Positions 27,104 to 33,593 are shown, counted from the stretch's first letter. The stretch is DNA of 33,593 nt from Synechococcales cyanobacterium RM1_1_8 (GCA_012032745.1 JAAUQQ010000007.1:1-33593), one strand, 5' to 3'. Numbers and translations are program-made. The notes: generated by a model not told the origin, from the sequence alone.

Positions 27104-28229
27104 ACAGGATCAGACCTTGGCCTTCCCGCGCCAGCTCGCTGGCTGGAAATCGCTGCTGCATGGCCAACTCGAACTGGGCCAGCCAGCGATCGCTCCAGAA
27201 AGGTTGATGGCGCACCACCATCAGCCGGCGCACCTGGGCCTGCTCCGCCAAGCGCAACCCCGCCTGCCAATCCCAGTCCACCTGGTCCGGATCGAAGGGC
27301 TGGCCCAGGGTGGGGGGCTGCGATCGCCAATCTTGCACATCATCAGCCTGACCGTAGATCATCAAATCTGCCCCATGGGCCATGGCGAGCAGCGTCTCCC
27401 AGGCTGGATCATCCTGGGGCCTTTCCACAGCAGTGGCATAGACCAACGTCCAGCCCTGCCAGGTGATGCGATAGCCCAAGACCACTTCCTGGGTACAGAG
27501 GTTAAAACACTCAACCATAATCTCATCCGCCAAGACCAAGCGCTGCCTCGGCTGAAGGTCAGAGAAAGCCAAATTAGCCTGCATATCCCGCAGGGACACC
27601 GCACAGTAGGGGCGGCGCATTTGGTCCATGAGCTGTTGCTTGGTCGAAGCCCCTGTGATCGCCACCGGACCGTAGATGTGGAACTGGTTTTGGGCCTGGA
27701 AGGCTGGCAAAAAGAAGGGAAATCCCTGGATCCGATCCCAGTGGGCACGGGTCAGAAAAATTTGGGCCAGAATGGGCGCTGGATTGGAAGGTCCAGGGGA
27801 GGGTTGACTCAGCAACTGACCCAGGGCACAAAGGCCGCTGCCACAGTCAAACAGAAGGCGGCGATCGCCCAGCAAAACCTCAATGGAGGTAGTGTGGCCG
27901 CCATAGTGGTACTGATTGTTTTCGAGGGAAGGAAAGTGGCTTCGCACCCCCCAACACTGAACCTTGGGGGGCCTTGCCTTAGCTTGTTGAACGGAGGAGG
28001 GGGACAGGAGGCCCTGCCTGGGCCCAGGCAGGTTTCTCCCAGGCAGGTTTTCCCCAGGCAGGTTTTCCCCAGGCAGGCTCCCCTCAGGACCGGCCCCTTG
28101 AGGCACAGCTCCTTCAGACAGAGTTCCTTTAGGCACAATTCTTTCGGGCATGGCCCGCTGGGCCGAGGTGGGGGTCACTAACGGCGAAGCTGGGCTGGAG
28201 CATTGGGCGAGGGAAGGGCGATCTGACAT
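27093..28229 (-). CDS. MBL-fold protein with altered metal-binding motif
   Basis: The product has 378 residues. The first 85 are low-complexity and largely made of a 15-bp DNA repeat read as NLPGE/ENLPG. The conserved part starts at KVQCWGVRSHFPSLENNQYH, then YGGHTTSIEVLLGDRRLLFD and CGSGLCALG, which match metallo-beta-lactamase-fold hydrolases of the type usually read as phosphodiesterases. The metal motif normally written HxHxDH here reads TRAHWDRIQGFPFF. The first and last His are Arg, by clear codons CGT and CGG, while the central His and Asp remain. The later region has AHGADLMIYGQADD and VVRHQPFWSDRWL. Loss of two ligands suggests a non-catalytic or one-metal role. The true start may be an internal Met, at residue 27. 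Confidence 0.78.
   Translation of the reverse strand: MSDRPSLAQCSSPASPLVTPTSAQRAMPERIVPKGTLSEGAVPQGAGPEGSLPGENLPGENLPGRNLPGPRQGLLSPSSVQQAKARPPKVQCWGVRSHFPSLENNQYHYGGHTTSIEVLLGDRRLLFDCGSGLCALGQLLSQPSPGPSNPAPILAQIFLTRAHWDRIQGFPFFLPAFQAQNQFHIYGPVAITGASTKQQLMDQMRRPYCAVSLRDMQANLAFSDLQPRQRLVLADEIMVECFNLCTQEVVLGYRITWQGWTLVYATAVERPQDDPAWETLLAMAHGADLMIYGQADDVQDWRSQPPTLGQPFDPDQVDWDWQAGLRLAEQAQVRRLMVVRHQPFWSDRWLAQFELAMQQRFPASELAREGQGLILSPH
28024..28083. repeat. 15-bp tandem repeat, four clear copies plus decayed ones
   Basis: CCAGGCAGGTTTTCC and variants start at 28024, 28039, 28054 and 28069. A decayed 15-bp periodicity continues to about 28147. In the MBL-fold frame each unit is five residues, so units can be gained or lost without breaking the frame. 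Confidence 0.9.
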
Positions 28230-28480
28230 TGCAGATGGCGAACAGGCCAGAGGGCCGGGCAGAGAGGAGGTGCTGGCAAGGCAAGAAAGACCTCATGGAG
28301 CGTCAAACTTGGGGATATGTAGGATGGGACGGAGCCCAGGGATGGCCGGAGCCCAGGGATGGCCGGGGGCCGGGGGTGAGCGGGGCCTCTCGTGGGCTGA
28401 CTGGGACGTCAGTTTGGCACCCTCGCCCCCTGTCTCTACTGGGGCAGACCGGCTAGGGCAGACCGGCTAGGGCAGACCGG
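28230..28480. repeat. Spacer with two tandem-repeat sets
   Basis: A 17-bp unit, GGAGCCCAGGGATGGCC, is duplicated at 28331-28364. A 14-bp unit, GGGCAGACCGGCTA, occurs three times at 28442-28483, and the last CTA is the ppa stop codon on the minus strand. Nothing else is recognisable in the spacer. Confidence 0.9.
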
Positions 28481-28993
28481 CTAGGACTTACAGGCTTTGA
28501 TACATTCATCCACGAGGGCCGCCACCTGGTCAGCATCCTTCCACCCCAGAATCTCTGTCACTTTCTTTTCCAGGTTTTTGTAGGTGCGGAAAAATTCAGC
28601 AATTTCCTCTAGGCGGTGGGGGTCGAAATCCTTGAGGGAATGGACATTGGCATAGCGAGGATCCTCAGCGGGGACACAGAGGAGCTTTTCATCGCGATCG
28701 CCCCCATCAATCATCTCCAACATACCAATCGGGCGGGCGGTGATCACACAGCCGGGAAAGGTCGGCTGATCCATGACCACAATGCCATCCAAGGGATCGC
28801 CATCATCGGCCAGGGTGTTGGGAATAAACCCATAGTCATAGGGGTAGTGAACCGAGGCAAACAGCACGCGGTCCAGGGCCATGGCATTCAGATCTTTGTC
28901 GAACTCATACTTGTTTTTGCTGCCAGCGGGAATTTCAACCAAAACGTTCACCAAGCCGGGCTTTGGCTGGGCAGGAATACGCGATAAATCCAC
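28481..28993 (-). CDS. ppa: Inorganic pyrophosphatase
   Basis: This 170-residue family I pyrophosphatase hydrolyses the pyrophosphate released by biosynthesis, using magnesium. The start [20 protein letters not shown] and the substrate-site residues in [20 protein letters not shown] are conserved. The metal-binding signature [12 protein letters not shown] is intact, and [17 protein letters not shown] precedes it. Later conserved parts include [20 protein letters not shown] and the [15 protein letters not shown] helix. Length is normal for a bacterial hexameric enzyme. Its stop codon lies in a 14-bp tandem repeat. Confidence 0.96.
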   Translation of the reverse strand: MDLSRIPAQPKPGLVNVLVEIPAGSKNKYEFDKDLNAMALDRVLFASVHYPYDYGFIPNTLADDGDPLDGIVVMDQPTFPGCVITARPIGMLEMIDGGDRDEKLLCVPAEDPRYANVHSLKDFDPHRLEEIAEFFRTYKNLEKKVTEILGWKDADQVAALVDECIKACKS

Positions 28994-29208
28994 GGGGGTT
29001 CTCCAAGCTGTTCCAGGTCAAGGGCAGAAACGGGCTAGGTCACTGGGAAACCAGCCGGGGGTGGGCGATCCCCCAGGCAGAACACCAATCCCCCGCCCTT
29101 CTACCCAGACCGCATTTTACCAGACCGGGTTTGACCGCGATTTATTCAACTGCCCGGCATGTGCTCGGCATCTTCCCTGACGATTGAGGCCCGTGCGGGG
29201 CAGGCATC

Positions 29209-29240
29209 TTTGGCTCCCAGCAAGTTTGGCTCCCAGCAAG
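29209..29240. repeat. 16-bp tandem repeat, two copies
   Basis: TTTGGCTCCCAGCAAG at 29209-29224 is repeated exactly at 29225-29240. It lies in the spacer between ppa and the accessory island, near the left border of the region without HIP1. Confidence 0.93.
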
Positions 29241-29276
29241 AGATTCGTTTGCTAAACCTGCCCCGACAGCGATTGT

Positions 29277-29564
29277 CTATCCGGGTAATGTCTCGGGCGA
29301 CACTACCTCCCCTTTTGTTATGTTCTGCGAATCCGAATCCGTCATCGCTCGGCCTGAAATCCTCAGCCGCTGCCCCCTCAGCGCAGATGAGATCACCGGG
29401 TTGCTGGCTGCTTTCCTCAACCGCTTCATCCGATGCTCCAACCGGGCGGGCTCTGGCTCCTTGCCAGTGATCAAAAGTGAGATCCGTCGGAGCTTGGCGA
29501 AGCCAATCGCATCCCTCACCAGCTCACTATCACTCTGTCCCGTCTCCTGCCCGTAGGCCTGCAT
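29277..29564 (-). CDS. Ribbon-helix-helix-like (CopG-type) protein with an in-frame inserted element
   Basis: The frame encodes 95 residues, beginning MQAYGQETGQSDSELVRDAI. The pattern QAYGQETGQSDSELVRDAI resembles the helical part of CopG/RHH DNA-binding proteins, for example antitoxins. The preceding beta strand (MKxxxIRLxxE type) is missing because a TAA lies two codons upstream of the Met, so the gene is probably truncated or frameshifted. Eight residues, IGFAKLRR, interrupt the helix between VRDA and ISLLITGKEPEPARLEHRMK. They come from the 23-bp element at 29487-29509; without them the helix reads on naturally. The C-terminal 40 residues look unstructured. No toxin gene is recognisable beside it. 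Function as a regulator is inference. Confidence 0.5.
   Translation of the reverse strand: MQAYGQETGQSDSELVRDAIGFAKLRRISLLITGKEPEPARLEHRMKRLRKAASNPVISSALRGQRLRISGRAMTDSDSQNITKGEVVSPETLPG
29487..29509. repeat. 23-bp small dispersed element, copy 1
   Basis: The sequence runs TCGGAGCTTGG to CGAAGCCAATCG and is identical over 23 bases to 29883-29905. It contains a GCTT/AAGC mini-hairpin around GGCG. Relative to the uninterrupted reading it adds 24 bases, eight codons, inside the ribbon-helix-helix-like gene (read on the minus strand). Confidence 0.85.
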
Positions 29565-29656
29565 CGCTTAGTACAAGCTTTGGGGAATCCTCCCACCCAC
29601 TGCCACCATCGCTAACGGCGTTGACCTTCTGCTGGTCTATTGTGCTCGTGGGAGCG

Positions 29657-30007
29657 ACCATCACCTTTCGCAAGCAGAACACGAAGACCAAAACCACGCG
29701 CCAGGCGGCGATGCATCCGACGCTGGTGACGTTGGAGTCTGAGCTGCCGGAGTCGGGCGATGTGTTTCCGGGGAGGCATGGCCGGGGGCGGCTGACGCGG
29801 CAGGGCGCGGATCTGGTGCTGCGGGAGGCTTGTGAGCGGGTTGGGTTAGTGGGGGTGAGTACCCATAGCTTTCGGCGCTCCTTCGGAGCTTGGCGAAGCC
29901 AATCGTTCATGACGCAGATGAAGGAGGAGGGGAAGACGCCGGTACAGATTGGGGAGTATACGGGGCACCGGAATTTGGCCTCGTTGCTGCATTATTTTGG
30001 GGCTTAG
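29657..30007 (+). pseudogene. Tyrosine recombinase, 3' fragment
   Basis: Only the C-terminal catalytic part remains. Similarity begins at about TITFRKQNTKTKTTRQAAMH; everything upstream in the frame is unrelated, so the N-terminal half is missing. Next come VFPGRHGRGRLTRQGADLVL and VGVSTHSFRRS (the HxxR box), then FMTQMKEEGKTPVQIGEYTG and GHRNLASLLHYFGA, with the second His and the putative nucleophile Tyr in LLHYF. An eight-residue insert, FGAWRSQS, between HSFRRS and FMTQMK comes from the 23-bp element at 29883-29905. The core boxes resemble chromosomal phage-type integrases, not integron IntI. The fragment cannot make a full recombinase. Confidence 0.8.
29883..29905. repeat. 23-bp small dispersed element, copy 2
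   Basis: Exact copy of 29487-29509, in the same orientation on the plus strand but sense to the recombinase fragment. Relative to the uninterrupted reading it adds 24 bases flanked by TTC on both sides, so a 3-bp target duplication is possible. The reading frame is preserved. Confidence 0.88.
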
Positions 30008-30118
30008 GATGCTGGCTGAGTGGCTATTGCCTGCTAGGCCAGTGCCAGTCGTGCTTGAGAAGACCTGTGTGCGAAGCTGCTCTGGGAGCTGCTTTTAGGC
30101 AGGGTTGATTAGCGGTGG

Positions 30119-30253
30119 TTATGAAGAAAGTTTCTGCCTATCGTCCCGATGGGTAGGTTATGCGGAAAGTTTCGGGATATCCTCTAGGGGATATGTGGAA
30201 AATTTCCGCCTATGCAGCCTTTCAGGGGCGTTATACGGAAACTTTCCGCCTAC
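30119..30253. repeat. Four palindromic 23-24-bp repeats at 33-40-bp intervals
   Basis: Units start at 30119, 30158, 30191 and 30231. The consensus core is TATGCGGAAAGTTTCCGCC, with outer TTA and TAT, so each unit is a near-perfect dyad GCGGAAA-N-TTTCCGC. Units three and four are the most symmetric; units one and two carry changes in one arm. Spacers are 15-16, 9 and 16 bases. They lie just after the recombinase fragment and about 100 bp before the first VOC gene. Confidence 0.85.
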
Positions 30254-30354
30254 TAACAAGTTAGCCTCCCTAAATTCCTGACTACTAGTCGCTGTCGAAA
30301 TCTAAAGCAGTAATTCTCTACCTATCCGCTGTCCACAATCGATTGAAAGTCATC

Positions 30355-30747
30355 ATGAAACTCGGCTACACGATCATCTATGTCCCAAGCGTGGTAGATT
30401 CACTCCACTTCTTCAATCAAGCCTTTGGTCTGGAGCAGAGGTTTCTGCATGAGTAAGGCGACTATGGCGAACTGAACACTGGAGAAACTACGCTTGCATT
30501 TGCTGCTCATGAGCTTGGAGAGATGAACTTTCCGGAAGGTCATATTCGAGCCAGTGAATCCAAGCAACCCTTGGGCGTAGAAATTGGACTTGTCACTTCT
30601 GACGTACATGCCGCGCATAAGAGTGCACTTATGCATGGAGCTATCGAACTTTCAGCCCCAATTCAAAAACCATGGGGTCAAATCGTCTCTTATTTGCGGA
30701 CACCGGATGGAACGCTCGTTGAGCTATGCACTCCCGTATCTGCATAA
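30355..30747 (+). pseudogene. VOC-family (glyoxalase/bleomycin-resistance fold) gene with a nonsense codon
   Basis: From the ATG at 30355 the product would be MKLGYTIIYVPSVVDSLHFF followed by NQAFGLEQRFLHE, then a TAA at 30454-30456. The same frame continues GDYGELNTGETTLAFAAHEL to a proper end at CTPVSA. Homologues I remember read HESGDYGEL here, so TCA to TAA is the likely change. Excluding the stop, the 130 codons form one VOC domain with the beta-alpha-beta-beta-beta repeat and a late Glu (DGTLVELCTP) as a metal ligand. The substrate cannot be assigned; VOC proteins include lyases, dioxygenases and drug-binding proteins. The gene is AT-richer than the backbone and lies in the HIP1-free island, so it was probably acquired. 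Confidence 0.8.
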
Positions 30748-30835
30748 AAGTGTGGCTTAACCTTCGCTTAACTGTTGGTCGGGTTTTATTTTAGCTCACA
30801 CGTTCGCCCTCTTGGAACAATAATTGAGAATAGTT

Positions 30836-31225
30836 ATGGGCTTTAGCCGCATTCTTACAAACATCTGCTCCGATCAACTTATAGAAAGCCGAGATTTCTA
30901 TGTGGCTCTGCTTGGCTTTGAGGTAAGTTATGACAGTGATTGGTATGTTCAACTTCGCAGTCCGTCTAATCAAGAACTAGAGTTTGGTATTATTCTTCGC
31001 AGTCATAATCTGGTTCCACAGGAGTATCAAACTGCTCCATCAGGTATGTATGTAACGTTTGTGGTTCCCGCAGTTGATCTAGTCTACGAAAAAGCAGTAG
31101 CTATGGGGCTTCGCATCGTTCAAGAACTCAAAAACGAGTTTTATGGGCAGCGTCGATTCTTAACCGTCGATCCAAATGGTTGTTTGATAGATATTTGTTC
31201 ACCATTTACTGAAGCGGAGGAATAA
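30836..31225 (+). CDS. VOC-family protein, second gene
   Basis: The product is 129 residues from the ATG at 30836 (MGFSRILTNICSDQLIESRD); an in-frame TTG at 30824 would add four. The fold is a single VOC domain: LIESRDFYVALLGFEVSYDS, then DWYVQLRSPSNQELEFGIIL, a middle strand GMYVTFVVPAVDLVYEKAVA, and the end RRFLTVDPNGCLIDICSPFT. The usual late Glu ligand is replaced by Asp (LIDICSP). It is not a duplicate of the first VOC gene, as the two differ throughout. Base composition is AT-rich. The stop is followed 28 bp later by the attC-like inverted repeat, as in an integron cassette. Function is unknown. Confidence 0.82.
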   Translation: MGFSRILTNICSDQLIESRDFYVALLGFEVSYDSDWYVQLRSPSNQELEFGIILRSHNLVPQEYQTAPSGMYVTFVVPAVDLVYEKAVAMGLRIVQELKNEFYGQRRFLTVDPNGCLIDICSPFTEAEE

Positions 31226-31252
31226 GTATGAGCACTTGTGTTCATTGGGTGT

Positions 31253-31338
31253 GGCTAACAAACGCCTGCACGCGGAACGACGGTATACTTGGGTTGTCTT
31301 GCAAAGTGTAAATGCGTCCGGTGAGGCGTATGTTACCG
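31253..31338. other. attC-like imperfect inverted repeat
   Basis: The left arm starts GGCTAACAAACGCCTGCAC and the right arm ends CGGTGAGGCGTATGTTAC. TAACA, ACGCCT, CAC and CGGA pair between arms, with extra unpaired bases only on the left arm. Ends resemble the RYYYAAC and GTT cores of integron attC sites, although GTTACCG deviates from GTTRRRY and GGCTAAC from RYYYAAC. Total length is 86 bp, within the usual attC range. Confidence 0.5.
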
Positions 31339-31462
31339 CTGGCGCTTGATGACACAGCAGCACCCCCCACATCAGGATGATGAACCAGTCATAGGTGACC
31401 TCACGCCTGAAGGCTGGACGCAGCTCAGCCAATATTTGCTCTAGACGCTCGTAAAGTTCCAT
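31331..31462 (-). pseudogene. Transposase, N-terminal fragment
   Basis: From the ATG at 31462 the first 44 residues read MELYERLEQILAELRPAFRR, EVTYDWFIILMWGVLLCHQA and PAVT. This resembles the start of an IS4-type cyanobacterial transposase, in which the text would continue SYLNALGL or similar. Instead the frame enters the attC-like repeat (YASPDAFTLCK) and loses all resemblance. The break lies at GTTAC, the right end of that repeat. The remainder of the transposase is not present on either side in this window. The element cannot be assigned to a named IS. Confidence 0.6.
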
Positions 31463-31888
31463 AATTGAACCGGCTGATTGGTAGTACTTTCAGCCAGTCT
31501 CGAACAGCCCTGGACCTTTTGGCTAGAGGCTGTTCCTTTCTTCTTCTCTGATGGCCATACAACTCAAGAACTTCCCACTGTCCAGATCAGTGGGATGGAG
31601 ATCTTGTCTTACCCGTCGCCAAAGGATGATTTGGCAAGGTCACTGAAATTCTGGTTGAGCCGGTGCCGTTTCAGGCGCTGAAGACTGATCAAGCTAATTT
31701 GTAAGAATCTGTAGGCGGTTTTGTAGGGAGCCTGTAAGCCCTATCCAATGCCGAAAGCAGCTCCCCTTGGGCAGGATTACTCAGCCCTGGGGATCGTCAT
31801 CGCCAGCAATTCGGCTAAATATGGCTGGCGAGCGAGGGCACCCTAGGCATAGTCATCTCGGCAGCGCCCCTGCGGTGGTTCTGGCACT
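31463..31888. other. Intergenic region between the island and the exoprotein gene
   Basis: About 425 bases without a credible gene. Short frames exist on both strands but show no motif. The first 200 bases are AT-rich like the island and may include the transposase element's end, though I found no terminal inverted repeat. From about 31740 the composition returns to that of the backbone. The promoter of the exoprotein gene should lie here. Confidence 0.4.
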
Positions 31889-33593
31889 ATGGTATTTTCC
31901 CCTACGTTCACAATTGGCTTGGTGGTGCTCGGGTTGGCCCTGGGGACCGGTGAAGCAGCGGCCCAAAACGTGACCCCCGATCGCAGCCTCCCCACCCAGG
32001 TCTCACCAGATCCAGGCTTGGAGCGTTTTACGATCCAGGGCGGAGCGGCCAGGGGCAACAACCTGTTCCACAGCTTTGCGGCGTTCTCGCCGGAGACTTG
32101 GTCGGTGGTGTTTGATCTCAACCAGCCGGAGCTGACACGAATTGAACGGATTTTTGGCCGGGTGACCGGAGGCGAGCTGTCTCGCATTGACGGGTTGTTG
32201 CAGATCTCTGGGGCGATCGCCCGGATCTCTTCCTGCTCAATCCCCAGGGCATTCTCTTTGGTCCCAATGCCAGGCTGGATTTGCCGGGGTCTTTGTTTGC
32301 CACAACCGCTGAGTCCGTTGGATTTAGTGATGGCCTGGTGTTTAGCGCGGCGGGACAGAACCCAGCTCAAACCGGGGCAGCAGCCCCTGCACCGCTGCTG
32401 TCGATGTCCTTGCCCGTGGGCCTACAGCTAGGGCGAGAGGCGGGGGCGATCGCCCTCTCCGGCCCCGGCCATCAACTGTTGGCCTCCAGCTTTGCGGGCA
32501 TCATCGAAGCGCCTCTCCAGGCTTCAGCGGCAGACTATGGCCAGGGATTGACCCTGGCACCGGGGAATACCTTGGCCCTGGTGGGCGATCGTATCCAGCT
32601 CCAGGGTGGGGTATTGCAATCCCAGCCCCTTCAGATCCCCGGCCCGGCCTCGCCCTTGCCCCAGGGCGGTGTCCAGTTTAGCCTCGGCAGCGGTCGCGAG
32701 GGCTGGGTCGCCCTGGGCCAGGATCCCCAATGGGGCTGGTCCCTGGACTATGGCGGTTTGGCCAGCCGGAGCGAGATTCTCCTGGCGGAGCGCAGCCGCA
32801 TTGATGGCAGCGGCTTGGCACCCAGCACCATCCAGCTCCAGGGCAGCGACATTGCCCTGACTTCAGCTTCGGCGGTCTATAGCAACAATCTGGGAGCCCG
32901 GCCCGGTGGAGCCATTCGCATTGATGCGACGGGCGGGGTACGGATTGACGGCAGTTTTGACCCCCAGGTTATCCCCAGCCAGATTCGCAGCACGACCTTG
33001 GCTCCCGGTGCGGGGAGTGCGATCGACCTCCGCGCCGCTAGCTTGAGCCTCCAGGATGGGGGGCGGCTGGTGACCGATGCCTTTGCCTCGCCGGGCCAAG
33101 GGGCGATTCCCGGTTTAATTTCAGGCTCCTCGGGGGATATTCAACTGCGCGTTGCGGGGGATATTACCCTCCAGGGCCGAACTGAAACGACTCGCCTCAG
33201 CCCATTTCTAACCTTCCTGGGCTCCACGACAATTTTTGGCGGCGGAGACAGCGGCGGGATTTCACTCCAGGCCCACAACCTGACCCTAGAGAATGGTGCG
33301 GTGCTGTCCACTGCGGCGGCTGGCAGCGGCGGCAGTGGCGATATTGACCTGACGGTGGCTGGCTCCATTGTGGTGCAGGGGGCGCGCGCCCAGGATTCTC
33401 TGCCCTCGAATCTTTCCACCAGTTCCTTTACGGCGCAAAATGCGGGCAGCATTACGATTGAGACCGCTCGGTTGCGGCTAGGGGGGGGGCGGCGTGGTGG
33501 AGGCCAGTGTCTATGGGCGCGGGCGATGCGGGGGATGTGACGATTCGCGCGACGGATTCCGTGGCGTCAATGGCTTGGCTATTCGAGATCAGG
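31889..33593 (+). pseudogene. Filamentous-haemagglutinin-type exoprotein (TpsA), 5' part, frameshifted
   Basis: A signal peptide (MVFSPTFTIGLVVLGLALGT, then GEAAA) is followed by the two-partner-secretion domain: FTIQGGAARGNNLFHSFAAF, the motif IFGRVTGGELSRIDGLLQIS and, after restoring one G in the run at 32210-32213, FLLNPQGILFGPNARLDLPG. Beta-helix-like repeats follow, with GGAIRIDATG, SGDIQLRVAGDITLQG and SGGISLQAHNLTLENG. The frame breaks again at the nine-G run at 33481-33489 and probably twice more before the right edge, where it continues DVTIRATDSVAVNGLAIRDQ if corrected. Such proteins cross the outer membrane through a TpsB pore and act in adhesion or competition. No tpsB gene is in the window. 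Several breaks near the edge suggest low consensus quality. Confidence 0.85.

Noticed and set aside
27021-28181. Open frame of 386 codons antisense to the MBL-fold gene
   Set aside because: No recognisable motif; the composition reflects the opposite strand, and the conserved MBL-fold segments are in the minus-strand frame.
29657-30007. Integron integrase IntI next to the VOC cassettes
   Set aside because: The visible boxes match chromosomal phage-type recombinases, and the segment is only a 3' fragment, so it cannot be called IntI.
30119-30253. Short CRISPR array
   Set aside because: Repeats are palindromic and vary between copies, spacers are only 9-16 bases, and no cas gene is near.
30748-30835. 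A second attC-like site between the two VOC genes
   Set aside because: GTGTGGCTTAAC resembles the start of the site at 31253, and AGCTCACAC pairs weakly with it, but the arms are too short and the GTT core is not convincing.

Overview
The window is from a cyanobacterium with a GC-rich chromosome. The octamer GCGATCGC (HIP1) recurs throughout, and the gene content is typical of the group: a CRP-type regulator, a DUF2232-like membrane protein beside a TIGR00303-type CobT, the acetolactate synthase large subunit, a renalase-like oxidoreductase, a carotenoid isomerase/desaturase-like FAD protein and a two-partner-secretion exoprotein. The species cannot be named from this. I saw no rRNA, tRNA or CRISPR array.

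Layout. 1-321 is the edge of an unknown minus-strand gene. 680-3829 (+) holds a CRP/FNR regulator, a DUF2232-like membrane protein and cobT. 3867-6807 (-) holds a small coiled-coil protein and ilvB, separated by about 800 bp with no gene I recognise. 6975-8320 (-) holds an alpha/beta-hydrolase-like protein and a secreted M23 peptidase. 8525-11741 (+) holds a lone DppB-type permease, an unknown single-pass protein and a renalase-like oxidoreductase. 11819-14091 (+) holds a five-copy 16-bp repeat array, an ArsC/Spx-type protein, a MITE-like element and a phosphohexomutase. 14132-17482 holds an alpha/beta hydrolase (-), thioredoxin (+) and an ArnT/GT39-like glycosyltransferase (-). 17643-22547 (+) holds ndk and a complete polyamine ABC transporter, potA-potD-potB-potC. 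A second copy of the MITE-like element follows. 22702-28993 holds a CocE/NonD-type hydrolase (-), a small CxxC protein (+), apt, a CrtISO-like FAD protein, an MBL-fold protein with altered metal ligands and ppa (all -).

29,000-31,900 is an accessory island. It contains a ribbon-helix-helix-like gene and the 3' end of a tyrosine recombinase, each carrying an in-frame copy of the same 23-bp element. It also has four palindromic repeats, two VOC-family genes (the first with a nonsense codon), an attC-like inverted repeat and a transposase fragment that begins exactly where that repeat ends. No HIP1 octamer occurs from about 28,703 to 32,213. The right edge is the start of a filamentous-haemagglutinin-type (TpsA) exoprotein.

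Two features run across the window. First, at least seven conserved genes are broken by single-base indels, nearly all deletions, so consensus errors are more likely than real decay; these genes are listed with joined coordinates. Second, spacers and gene ends carry many different perfect 12-18-bp tandem repeats, several of which include a stop codon.
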